From: Schistosoma haematobium
Taxonomy: Eukaryota; Platyhelminthes; Trematoda; Strigeidida; Schistosomatidae
NCBI RefSeq assembly: GCF_000699445.3
Contig: NC_067197.1
Location: forward strand, 7,260,152-7,324,151
Direction of reading: 5' to 3'
DNA length: 64,000 nucleotides
Below are positions 1-12,500 of the stretch, piece after piece. The notes under the pieces are model-generated. The model saw only the letters and a list, made by a program, of their open reading frames with translations. It searched no databases and was not told the origin of the DNA. Numbering within the stretch: position 1 is the first letter of the stretch; the number at the start of each line of letters is the position of its first letter. The position numbers and the translations under genes were made by a program.

Positions 1-545
1 TTATGGTCAATACGTAGGGCTTTTAGTCATGTCGACGCTAAGACGTTTTGGACTTTGTATACAGTGTTCGTACGTCCTAAACTTGAGTACTGCATACAAG
101 CGACCAGCCCCTGCTTAAAAAAAGACTGTGAGCCTCTGGAAAAGGTTCAGAGAAGGCAACTAAGCTGATTCTCGGAAAAGAGAAGCTTCCGTATGAAGCT
201 CGACTGGCCAAGCTGAACCTTTTCCCGTTGTCATATCGCAGAACTAGAGGCAACTTGGTTGCAGTTTTCAAATTGCTTAGTGCCGAATTCGCACCTATAT
301 GCCCTCATTTTTCTTGTCTTCCAAAACAGAGAATTTACGAGGACACTCCAAAAATGTTCACAAGCCTAGAACAAATTACTTGTCAGCTGACTATGGACTT
401 TCCCATCGAATTATCAACGAGTGGAATTCATTAACTCAGCACGTGGTTGAGGCTCCATCGGTCAACTGAGGGACCACCATTACCAGGACTAACACAGGCC
501 ATCTAGTCTCCTATCCTTTCCAAACTGAGACTGAAACTGAGACAT
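1..545 (+). mobile_element. CR1-clade LINE, 3' end of reverse transcriptase ORF, decayed
   Basis: Reading across frames gives the typical C-terminal part of a CR1-type LINE polyprotein: a 'RPKLEYCIQATSP' motif, then 'LEKVQRRQ', then 'LPYEARLAKLNLFPLSYRR' and a last stretch ending in 'EWN'-like residues. The reading frame changes at about 165-190, so this copy is broken. It enters from outside the window, so its 5' part is not visible. CR1 elements (SR1-type) are known in schistosomes; the subfamily is inferred, not checked. Confidence 0.6.
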
Positions 546-756
546 AGAAGGCGCTATTTTAAAATTGGTTGGCTTCCTGTGGGTCATCAATGTGATAGTC
601 ATAATCGCATTGACTACAAAAATTATGTAAATTTTAGTTCTACTAATAATCACCTGGTGTTTAATAAAATGTTTCGAAATGTTGGGCGTTTATTTCGATA
701 CTCTCTTGACAGAAGATGTAAGTAATACATAAAGGATTTATTTAAAGTAATTTTCG

Positions 757-1020
757 GCGATACTATAATTTATGGACGAACCAATCAGGTATAAGATCAC
801 AGGTCTCAGATTTTGGAGCGAAGTTCACTCACCCATCTGGCTAAATAGAGTTTTGGCATTGTAGCCGATGTCAGTCCATAATGATGACCCTAGACCTAAG
901 CCCTAACATTAACCATCAACTCTAAACCATAATTCTACTTGCTAACACTAATTTATAACCCTCATTCGGTGGACACTCTCAAAGTTAGTTTAACGTCACT
1001 CAGAAGTGGTGTATGAGACG
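757..1020. mobile_element. Diverged copy of the 280-bp inverted-repeat element found at 5065
   Basis: The start ('ACTATAATTTATGGACGA') and most of the body (the 'GTCTCAGATTTTGG' stretch, 'AGAGTTTTGGCA', and the paired 'GGTGGACACTC' near the end) match 5065-5344 at similar spacing. The right terminal repeat is degraded, and no clear target duplication is left. Confidence 0.5.
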
Positions 1021-1889
1021 AGATTTATCTCCGTATAACAAAAGGTGACTGCTTGGAGTTTGGATGACAAATGTGTCAGGTTTTCACCTAACATTTCTTT
1101 ATATTTTCCTAAATTAGGTCCTAGAGATCGTGCAGTTTAGTGGTTTGAAATATCACTGAACATGATTCAAATTAAAATCCGGTAACAAATCTCCAGTCTT
1201 TCATTCGTCACCAAGATCAAGATACAAACTACTAAATGAAATGTCTTACTGGGACTGTATTGTTTGTTGCATACCGTTGTTTCATTCTTCATTTTTTGCG
1301 TTTTTCTGTATGGTGCGTTTCTTATATCACGTCTTCACTGTGTTAACATTTTCCATCTGGATGATTATATACATTCTGCCATGATCCCTCTGTCCCTTGT
1401 TACCTACTTTTTGTAGTCTTCACAAAAAACTGCTTTTAAAAACCCAGGTGGCTTTCAAATTTTTTTTGTGTGTGCTCGATACATATTCTTGCAGTTGCAG
1501 AAAGTTTTCTCGCAATTTCTTAGGCTAACAAGCCGATAGCATTTTCTTCGTCCATTTCTGAGGACGATGATGTACTGCCTTGTGTTAAATTTTTTCATAA
1601 TAAAGGGTGCTGTCTTTTAATTATTTCGTAAGCAAGTAGTTCAGGAAATACACTCTTTGTTTGTTACTTCAAACTATTAATTAACGTGTTACCATTACTT
1701 GATTTTTCCTAGCATGACATTTACAGAATATTGAAACACTGCTGTGGCAAATTGTTTTTTCTCTGCTGTAAACTCAGCTGGAATGAGTTATTACACTATA
1801 CTTTCATCAATAGTTATTGTTAATGATGTTATTACTGTTATTATTAATATTGCCATTACGTCATTATTATTACTATTATCACAGCAACT
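1021..1889. other. Non-coding, AT-rich
   Basis: No open frame, RNA gene or repeat that I recognise. A short degenerate ATT-type trinucleotide tract lies at about 1800-1880. Confidence 0.5.
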
Positions 1890-2779
1890 TATGATAATTA
1901 GTAGTATTTGAATTATAGTACAAGCTAGAATTCCCAGAAATAACGCAATCGGATCAAGAAGGACTAGATAAGCACGAAACAGTGAAGCAGTGAAACATGG
2001 CCGGTAAGAGTAGAGGATATTCGTAGGTTAATAGTATTTGATCATAGGTGTCTTCGAAACATTGCTCGTATATCCTGGGACCACCGAGTAAGTAACGCAG
2101 TTGTTAGGAAACGCGTACTAGATAAGGATAGCAAATCAATTGAAGTAGTGAAACTTCATCAGTTGAGATGGCTGAGACACGTGTTACGTATGCCCAACGA
2201 GCGACTGCCTCGACGTGCGATGTTCAGTGGTATAGGAGTAGGTTGGAAGAAAGCTAGGGGCGGCCAGACCAAAACATGGCACAAGTCCATGAAGTCACTG
2301 AAAAGTGGGCTGAGTCATGTCGGTAGGTGTAGACTACCTGGTTGGGATCGGCGAGACGATGGCAACCGGTGATGAGAGACCTTGAATGACATGGCTTGAA
2401 ATCTTTTGCAATGGCGCAGGTGCATCCACTCTTTGTGTTCTCCCAGATTCTAATCTTCTGAGTTCTTCATTTCCCTTTTTTTCTCTTTCCAAATTTATTT
2501 CACTGAATTATACTCCTTGAATAACATCTTCAAACCCTAATGTTTCCGACTACTACCTATACTCTTACTACTTTTACCACTATGGGATTTGAGTCGACAA
2601 TTGTATATGTGTGCTAATGTGGTATGGCAACTCGAACTGATGTACGTACGTACGTACGAAGTTCTACATTGTTACTGACTAACTGACTGAGATAAGCACG
2701 AACGAATGTACTGTATTTGGAATTCGAAATCAAGCATTCAACAAGTACGAATGAATTGTTAGTTCATACAAACACCACA
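1890..2779. mobile_element. Solo LTR (about 166 bp) split by an RTE insertion
   Basis: Once the RTE insert (1979-2689) and its 13-bp duplication are removed, 166 bp remain. They match, without net length change, the two LTRs of the Gag-only element at 32035-34204. The 5-bp duplication CAACT flanks it (1885-1889 and 2780-2784). This is the signature of an LTR left after recombination between the two LTRs of a Gypsy- or BEL-like element. Confidence 0.75.
1979..2689 (+). mobile_element. 5'-truncated RTE-clade LINE (family A)
   Basis: The open stretch 2148-2372 encodes 'LHQLRWLRHVLRMPNERLP', nearly identical to the C-terminus of the full-length copy at 6205-10864. The 3' end has an ACGT tract followed by TGACTAACTGACTGA, the family's tail. 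Perfect 13-bp duplications AGATAAGCACGAA (1966-1978, 2690-2702) flank it. It interrupts the LTR at 1890-2779, so it is the younger insertion. Confidence 0.85.
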
Positions 2780-3347
2780 CAACTATAACATAACGCTCCC
2801 GATATTGTGCTATTTTGCATACGATTTTATCTTATTGATTACAACTCATCACCTTAATCAGGACTTGATTCTTCTCATCCTTTATGTATGACATTTTCTT
2901 GACATTACCAATGATGTTTTGTCAGTAATTTTTACTATTTATGACTCGATTGGCGTGAAGTTTTCCATTTTCGCTTTGTAACATATGTTAATTCAGCTTT
3001 AATATTTTGCCTATCGTAAAACAAAAACGAAAGCTTTGGACATATAATTGCAGAGCCTGATGGAGAAGTTACCGAAAACTATCGTTCGCACTAATGCTCT
3101 TTGTTTTTAAATATTCTGTAGGGATTTTTAAGTCATTAATGTTTTGAAGTTTTCTTACAACTGTCTTAGCTTCATTGTGATATATACACACGACGACCAT
3201 CCGTGTTTTTTCTACAGTTCTACAACGTTAACTTTGCTCATGACTACGTCTTTTCTAAACCTATTATTCAATTACAGTATTCAATAAATGATTCAGTTCA
3301 TTAATTTCTTAAAAGCTTATAGTGTTTTGTGTTAGCCGTCGTTCATA

Positions 3348-3507
3348 ATGATATTTTATGGGATTACAACTTATTCTGTTGTTAATCATGTTCATTATCT
3401 AGGTTCAAATTTAGTAGATGTGGATTCAAATAAAGTGTACGATGAGTTACTGAAGAAATCATACTTACTACCTGAAAATGGGCATAATGTTGTGATTATT
3501 CAACCAC
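3348..3507 (+). CDS. GTPBP6: GTPBP6-like exon 1
   Basis: Ends with '...NVVIIQPR', matching the 'VCLVHPD' region of the human protein, and is followed by the strong donor GTAAGT at 3508. An acceptor-like 'TATCTAG' at 3396-3402 means the coding exon could instead begin at 3403, with the true start further upstream. Confidence 0.6.
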
Positions 3508-6500
3508 GTAAGTTGCATGTTGTTTCCTTGTTTAAATTTTGATTTTTTTTGGTTCCATTTAGTTATATTCCATATTTGTAAACACTAATTCAGCGAGACC
3601 GACTCCGGTTCCGTATTTGAGTTTTTATGTTAGAACATTCAGGGAACTTCATGTCGTCCACTAAGATTAGAACCTATGTCATTCAGTACTGTTGTCAAGC
3701 TAGATCAACAAAATTTTGTCAATATTAAGAAATCTCAGCGACTAAAGTGGTCTTTAAAGTCACATTGTTAGTTTTTCATGATGATTTTTCATATAGACGG
3801 GAATTATATCATAACCTGATATGCTCGTCAAACAAGTCCTATAACTAACACTATGTGAATAGTAATAACTCAGAAAATAAGCTGGATTTTCTGTCATACT
3901 CTTGGTATACTATTAAAGGAATTGCTAGTGGATAGGACTTTCGACTTACATAAAAGTAGTAAACTGAAATACCAGCTCTCAAAAAGATTATGTCCCTACA
4001 CTTTTCGAGATTAGTTATCATGTAATTCATTTTTCATGGTCTTTGCTGAGGGCTATGCATTTTTTGGGAGAAAATCAATCGAAAGGTCTATTAATAGCCG
4101 ACCAAGAATGGTAAATCGTATAATAATAGTTCATAGGTCAAAATAAGGCTCATAATAAGAGGCACATGAATATGTATAGTTTAGTTACATAACAATTATA
4201 CGATAAAAATATACGCATGGTATTGGTCCATAAATGGATCTCAAAGTTACCATTTATTATGCTTGTCGGGACATAACACATAAAGACCCTGCAACCCCTC
4301 AAGCAGTTTAAATTGATTAGTCACTTTACTCTGGTTAACACTTCTTTAGCGAGATTCTTTTTTGGTTAAGTTGTTCTGTTGATAGTGTGCTGGTAGATAT
4401 CACCATTCTCTTCTGTGTTGATGTACTGCTTCCAGAATTATTCTCCATACTCAAGCTCTGTAACCATCTAACTGGCTCATCTAAGTAGGCATGGGGCTTA
4501 AGGCTACCGATGTCTCCAGTTATTTCTGTCATCTACAAATCGGATTGTTGACAGCTTAATCTGTCTATGTGATCAGATTCTCAAAAATTAAGTCTCCTGG
4601 TCAGGTCTTAATTAATTGGAGAATTAGTGATCTACAAGCTGATTTACTCCAATTGCCTATGACAGAATATTTGGTTGATAGTTATTCCTTAGGTCAAACA
4701 CTACGATTCTGTTGTCATGAGCAATACTCACTCAATATTTGGCTTTTTCCTCTACTTGGTATATATACATTTCACTCATTCTTTTTTGAGTTTTGTTCTT
4801 TCCTAAATAAGTGGATATTTTTGGTAGTAAATAGCAGCCTACATTGTTAATTGCAGGTCTACTTTTCCAATACTTGTCCCACTTCCCAAATCACTTGATA
4901 TCAGCCTAGTTCTTCCTAACCTATCTCGGTGATCTGAAGTTACCGGTTAATTATGCTTAGCTTTTTCGGTTCATCCGTAAAATACTCTGAATGAATCCAG
5001 TTTAAAATATGAACTAAATACGGGCTTCCTTTTTCTTTCCTCGTTTTTAAGGAAAAAAATATCAGCGAGACTATAATTTATGAATGGACCAGTCAGATAT
5101 AAGGTAACAGGTCTCGGATTTTGGCGCGAAATTCATTTATCCGTTTGGATAAACAGAGTTTTAGCAATATTGCTGATGTCAGTTCGTGATGAAAACCCGA
5201 AATCTAATTCCTAACCTTAATCATCAACTGTAAATTCTAATTCCCCACACAGCTTTATAACCCCTATTTGGTCTTGGTTATTAAGTGGACACTCAAGGTC
5301 AATCTGGCGTCGCTCAAAGGTCGTCCATAAATTATGGTCTCACCAAAAATATCAGTACCAGAAGTTTATAGTTTCAGACTGTTAGGATGCACTTCAGTCA
5401 CATGTATAGCGATTCGTGTGTCATCTGAAGTTACGTTTTGTACTGTAGAAGCATTCAAAACAGCGTGTATAAACTCTGAAAAGTAAGGAAACTATTAAAA
5501 AAACAAGAGCCAAAAACTCAGTGAGCCCATAGAATTTACTTAATACACTTAATAATGACCAGAATCGGCAATAACATGTAAAATCAAGAAAATTCGATAC
5601 TAGAAACTGGCGTTGTATTTCGAATCCGTTGCAACATGGTACCAAACAAGTAAATCGATATAAAAGCTGACAGAATTATGTATTCATTATTCACTACTGT
5701 TTATTCAGTACAAAGAATCCTCAGCACAAAAGTATAAAATATTGCAACAAACTTCTATTACTCTAAATTCCATGGCATCCAAGGTTTTCTCTAAATATTG
5801 ACTTTCCATCACAAATGTTTCCGGTTAGTTACATTATAACTTAGCATGTACAGGGGTGTGACTAGTAAGTTGGTCCCCTCAGACAACCAATAGCATCTAC
5901 AGCGATTCTGCCTCCTCACAACGAAAAGAAGAGGTTAAGAAAGGTTGGTCCTAAAAATGTCACACCTCACAACTCCAGCCAAATTGATAGCGCATTTAGT
6001 AATTATGGATTTTAATAAACTCACTGGAAAAGACATGATAATTTTACTTGTTAAGTACCAGCGCTATTCCATAGATCATCTGAATCTGTAAAATACCACT
6101 AAGCATCAAACATTTCTTTTAGGTAAGCAAACAGTGATGCATATGTAATAGTAATCTGAAGATTCTGGGTTTAGTTATGAAAGGAGACTTAAGATACACA
6201 ATATCAGTCAGTCAGTCAGTAACAACGTAGAACTTCGTACGTTCGTACATCAGTTCGAGTTGCCACACCACATTAGCACAGAGATGCAGTGGTCGATTCA
6301 AATCCCGTAGTGGTAGAGGTAATAAGAGTATAAGCAGTAATCAGGAAAATTAGTGTTTGGAGATGTTATTTAAAAAGTATAATATAGCGAAATAAATTTG
6401 GGAAGAGAAAAAAAGAGACATGGAGGAATAAGGAGATCAAAATTTGGGAGAACACAAAGATTGTATGCACCTGCGCCATTGCAAACGATTTTGAGCCATG

Positions 6501-9500
6501 TCATTCAGGGTCTCTAACCATCGTTTGCTATCATCTCGCCGATCCCAACCAGGTAGTCTACACCTACCGACATGACTCAGCCCACTTTTCAGTGACTTCA
6601 TGGACTTGTGCCATGTTTTGGTCTGGCCGCCCCTAGCTTTCTTCCAACCTACTCCTATACCACTGAACATCGCACGTCGAGGCAGTCGCTCGTTGGGCAT
6701 ACGTAACACGTGTCTCAGCCATCTCAACTGATGAAGTTTCACTACTTCAATTGATTTGCTATCCTTATCTAGTACGCGTTTCCTAACAACTGCGTTACTT
6801 ACTCGGTGGTCCCAGGATATACGAGCAATGTTTCGAGGACACCTATGATCAAATACTATTAACCTACGAATATCCTCTACTCTTACCGGCCATGCTTCAC
6901 TGTCATAAAGTAGGACGGAACGAACTACTGCGCAGTAAACACGTCCTTTGGTTTGATAGATGGATATCTCGCCTACGCCATAAATGACGCAAGTTGGTAA
7001 AAGCTAGTCGAGCCTTCTGTATCCGTGCTGAGATTTCGTCACATACCAGACCACAAGGGCTGATGAGACTTCCAAGGTAAGTGAAGCGGTCGACACGCTC
7101 AATTACTTCACGCCCTATCATTAGTTCGGGTGTCAATGCAACCCAATCCTGAAGCAACATTTTGCATTTCGAGGGGGAGAATCGCATCCCGAACATGCGT
7201 GCATTGTTGCTTAGAGTGGTCATAAGACTGTGGTTTTTTTTTGATGGAGTTTTGTTCTCTGAGCTGGATGGTTTGGTCGTGGAGCTTTCATCGTTCTTCT
7301 GAACGACATCATCAGCACAAACTTCAGATAGAAGTGAAGTGTTCGAATTTCTCCATATGTGTTTCACAGCTTGTTCTGTGCACCTCGATGTTGATTGGTT
7401 CTTGTTGACCTTAAATTTATCATTGTTTACTTCTTTGTTTTGGTTGTGTCTCCCATTGGTTTGATTTTTGTTCCCATATTTATGCATGGTTTTCCTGATT
7501 GGTTGATAAATTGGATTGATTTCAATATGTTTGTTGATTGCTGATTGACCTGAGTGCCAGGCTTCTAGAATTTCTAGAATTTCTAGAAGCCTGGCACTCA
7601 GGTCAATCAGCAATCAACAAACATATTGAAATCAATCCAATTTATCAACCAATCAGGAAAACCATGCATAAATATGGGAACAAAAATCAAACCAATGGGA
7701 GACACAACCAAAACAAAGAAGTAAACAATGATAAATTTAAGGTCAACAAGAACCAATCAACATCGAGGTGCACAGAACAAGCTGTGAAACACATATGGAG
7801 AAATTCGAACACTTCACTTCTATCTGAAGTTTGTGCTGATGATGTCGTTCAGAAGAACGATGAAAGCTCCACGACCAAACCATCCAGCTCAGAGAACAAA
7901 ACTCCATCAAAATCATCCACGTGAGCTACAAATCTTCTCCACTGTGGTTTTTGTCAGCGTCTTCACCAAATAAAACTATGTCATCGGCATATTCCAAGTC
8001 AACAAGTGAATCTCCTGGTAGAAGTTCAACCCCTGGAAATTCGGATGAGGAAAGTATCATCTCTAAAAACACGTCAACGACAATGTTAAACAAGAATGGA
8101 GAGAGTGAACAGCCCTGACGAACACCAATTGAGGTAATCAATTCTGATGACAGTTCGCCATAAGCTCTCACTCGACCAGTTGTGTTCGAGTAGAGAGCCT
8201 TTATAAGGTTAATATACTTCTTTGGTACTCTTTTCACTGACAAACACTGCCATAGAACCTTACGATCCAGAGAGTCGAATGCCGCCTTAAGGTCGAGAAA
8301 TACTACGATTGTGGGGCGTCCGAACGTGTGTCTGTGTTCTAGAACCTGACGTAGTGTGAATATCTGGTCTATACAACCACGTCCAGGTCGAAAAACAGCC
8401 TGATTTTCTCTAGTCTGTTCTTCGCGAGCTTTGGTTAGGCGTCGAAGTATTATTAAAGCTAATATTTTACACACCATATTAGTCAAACTGATTCCTCTGT
8501 GATTGTCACAAGAGGACTTTTGTCCTTTCTTAAAAACTGGCACAATCAGTGATTGAGACCAGTCAGATGGGATTACGTCCAGTTCCCAAATCCTACCTAA
8601 AACCTCAGTTAATCTCACTGCTAATACTGGACCACCATCCTTAAAAATCTCAGGAGTAAACCTGTCAGGGCCTGCTGCTCTCCCTCGCTTGAGATTTCCT
8701 CTAGCTTTTTCAACTTCGTAAAGAGTTGGAGGACCTACACTAACTTGCCATTCAGGTTGACTGGAGATCGTGGGTAACCGCAGTGTGACTGAAGGCCAGT
8801 TGAACTGATCCCTGAAGTGTTCTACCCATCGATCCAATCTCCTGGATTGAGAATGTATAATATGTCCATCTTTCTCTGAGAGTGTTTCGCTAACAGTCGG
8901 TTTCCTAATACCGGTTTCCTTAACAAGCCTGAACAGTTGTCTGCTATTACCTATTGCCGTTGCCTTTTCCATCTCTCTTGCTTTCGCTACCCACCACTGT
9001 TCACGATCATTGCGTAGACTTCTTGTGAGCTTGCGCTTAAGCTGACTCCGCTCCTCATTATGTTCAGAGCCAGGTGGAATGAGTTTCCGAGCATCTATCA
9101 GTTCGATAGATGCTGCTGAGATCCAGTGTTGCTCCCTAACCTTACGGGTTACCGTACTAGCAGATATCACTGCTGTTTCCACAGCTTTTCGGATATCATT
9201 CCATGCTGCCTCGGGGTGGGCATCACCTATATGGCTGCCTAACTGTTTTCCTAGTTGTTCCTGAAATATACTCTTAGCTTAACTATCATTAAGTAAGCTC
9301 CTAAGAGGTTTCCTTGCAGCGTCTTTCCTACGTCCAGTAAGACGCAGACAGATACGCGCTCGTACTAGAGCATGATCTGAATCTAAGCATGTGCTCCAGA
9401 GTGAGCGACAGTCTTCTATCGAGCCCCTCCATCGGTGGCTGATAGCGATGTGATCTATTTGGGTCCAACGTTAGGACGAATTAGGGGGTCTCCATGTTAA

Positions 9501-12500
9501 AAGATATTTTTCCTTATGCTTAAAGTTAGTATTTGCGAGAAACAGGCGGTTATCTGAGCATAGCTGCAACAGACGGTCGCCATTATCTGTTCTTTGAGCC
9601 ATGACACCATAAGATCCACCCAGGTGTCTTTCCCTATCGCTTAGTTTACCTACTTGAGCATTAAAGTCACCAGCCACTATTACTACATCCGAGCGCCTAG
9701 CTTTTAGGAGGAGGTCGGAGAGCTTTCTGTAAAACCCATCTTTTACATCATCTGAGCTGCAGTCAGTGGGAGAATAGGCAGAGACGACAAAGAGGCAACG
9801 ACGAGTGTCCCTATCTTTTCGGATCCTTACTGTTCCGTTCAGTCGGACAGTGCACAAACGACTGTCTACTGGGATCCACTCTAAGAGAGCTAGTTCTGCC
9901 CTAGGACTCAATGGGATAGCTACGCCGGCGAGGCCACGGGAAGCAGAATCAGGGCTTCCAGATACACGAAGTGTGGATCGAGTCGGTTCTTTATTTTGGC
10001 ATGGTGAAGTCAAGTGAATGACGCTACTCGGATCCTGTATGCGCGTTTCGGAGACGCAGCACACATCGATGGCGCGGGACTCTAAAGTCCTAGCTAAGGA
10101 AGCCTGTTGTCCTATTTGGCACAGTGTTCGGACGTTAAAAGCTCCTACGTGTAGTTTGGAGCGTGGTTTCAGGAGACCAGGAATAGCGTTCCGCGTACTC
10201 GAATCGTTTGCCCTAGCTGTGCGAGGTGATAAAGAGACGTGAGGAGGGTAAGTCATGGAGATAAGAGAGGTATTAGGAGGTGTAGGAGGGATTTGAATGT
10301 GACCACCTTGGTCTCTTGTGCTGTTACGGGTATGTGGGCTGATATCACTTCCCGGCTGCCCACACCGTGGAAGGGTATTTCTTGAGGAACCTGAAAAGGA
10401 AATTGGATTAGTGTTGGTCTTGACGACCTGGGAGCGTGACCGCAGAGCCCAAGGGACAACTGCTTGTGGCCGGTCGCACACGGCCTTTTTGTGGAAGGTT
10501 TTTGACGTGTTAGCTCCGTTCTTCAAAGGGCCTTACCGCCGGAGACGGAAATCCGTGAGGTAAGGTGAGGTATGACATTTTTAGGGTCGACCTTTTCTAA
10601 CACTTTCCTTCCTTGTGAGAAGTCAGCATCGCTGTCATGCTGGTTGTCCGAGGGAAACACCTTACTGCTGTCACACCCCTCTAAAGTCAGCAGTACGACT
10701 TCGCCCTCAGACCTTGAGTTGCTGCTTTTAGTCTTAACGTTCTCCAGTCGACCTGCCTGGCATGGTAGAACCTACAGAAACATATGTTCCAGCCAATACA
10801 GCTCGGTTGGGTCATCACGATAGGCAAGCCCGACTACCGCGTCAAGGTAACAGCTTCGTTCGGGAGATACACAATATATATATAATATTATAGATACACA
10901 ATATTATAGAGTTTTAAACAAAAACAAATTAGTTGTCTATTTAGTAGTTTTTCTTTTAATATTATTTATTAATAGGAACTTATCAAATTGTTTAATGTTT
11001 ACATTAAAGATTTAAAAGGTGTATTTTACACTAGGATCAACAACAGCCTATCATACTCACCTAAAAATGATCCCAATGTAGACGAAGCTATCGCTCTTGT
11101 GGATTCATTAGGATTTTGGACTACCGTTGGTGTGGTAAGTGTAATTATTAGTTCATTAAAGTCTAATATTAATCATAAATTTTCTAGGTTGAATACTGCA
11201 TTACTGATGTAAAGAAAACATTTTATTCCATCTAGTTATTCGTTTTAATCTTTAATATATCCTGCGGTATTTCATGAAAAGTTCCTCAACATCAGCTAAT
11301 AAAAATAGGTGAATAAAGTAAAGATAACTAGAATTTTACTGCGATGTAAACAGGTTGTTATGTAGCATTTCTCTTCGTGTTGACCACAAAATTATTGAAT
11401 CAAGAAGTCTCATCTGATCATATTCAGGCTCATATTCATCTTCAATAGGCTGTTTTAACATTGTTTAAAATTTCATTACTTTAGTTCCAGAGATAATTGT
11501 TTGTTCTAGTATTCTACGTTTGCATAAAAGACTCTTCCAACTACTTATAAGAGCACTTAGCATGTTAACTGTGTATGTAGAACTAATGGTCACGAATACA
11601 TGTTGTCTTCTAGGCATGTATACAAGATCTTAATGTGGTAATTTGTGAATCGCTATATGTAAGAACCCTAAAGCACATAGCATAAGTTATATTAATGTAA
11701 AGAGCTAAGGGTTTCTTAAGTAACCTAATGTTCGCTAGTGATATTATGAAGGGTTCATCATATCTCTCCAGATTTTAATAGCCTCTCATACTCAGATTGA
11801 TTTGTTGGGTAACTGGCATCATTGATGTCGGCAATCCCTTTCTGCGTTCTTAAGAGCCTGTTTCATTAGGACGTAATCCATATAATTGTAGCTGATTGAT
11901 TAAATCCATATCGCTGTTGCTTATAATATTAAGTTTAGCAGTTGTGTGATCGAAATAGATTAGAATTGTCCTGTTTATGCTGCGCATAACTGGTTAATGG
12001 GATTGTTGGTCGAAAGTAATACATAAGTGTAATGTGATCACATGACTCAAGATCTTGGTACCTGTGTGGTTTTCTTGCAAGTTGAAACTGTTCTGTTCAG
12101 CTTGTAGAGAGCCAAAATAATGTTTGGTTCTCCTAAAAACCAGTATAATAACAAATTACCTTTCTTCGGAGTGTGTATATAGATGTGAACAAATTGGTTA
12201 ATCCTTTCATTAGTCTCATATATGAGGCTGTTTACGTCTAAACCCATACCTCAAAACTGTAAAACCGCGAATGGTTCACCAAATCAATTATACTTCCTTA
12301 TATTGTAAACATTGAGTTGATAACTGCAGTATTTCTCTAGAAATAACACATTCTTTTATGGCCTGAGCGTCATGAGAATAAGTGGATTTTGTAGAACAGA
12401 GCCAATATGGTTGTACTTTTGGTAAATGAGTTGTGTAATAATAATAACAATATTATCATTACTATTATTATCATTATCATTAGGATTATATGGTAATTCG

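Larger units (their letters stand above)
6205..10864 (-). mobile_element. Full-length RTE-clade LINE (family A), interrupted by a Penelope-like insert
   Basis: Perfect 13-bp duplications AGATACACAATAT flank it (6192-6204, 10865-10877). Read on the minus strand it has about 340 bp of 5' leader, one long endonuclease plus reverse transcriptase frame (10526 to 6437), a 3' UTR, and the TGACTGACTGACTG-type tail at 6205-6220. Without the 702-bp insert and its duplication it is about 3.95 kb, a normal size for RTE elements, which usually have a single ORF and no ORF1. SR2- or SR3-type identity is inferred. It sits antisense in intron 1 of the GTPase gene. Confidence 0.9.

Noticed and set aside
7538..7924. 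128-codon frame as an independent gene
   Set aside because: It is one arm of the inverted Penelope-like insertion; the opposite arm gives the same protein on the other strand.
10976..11018. Earlier start for GTPase exon 2 at the better-looking acceptor TTATTAATAG
   Set aside because: It would be out of phase with exon 1 (ends in phase 1), while 11019 fits and matches the family's spacing.
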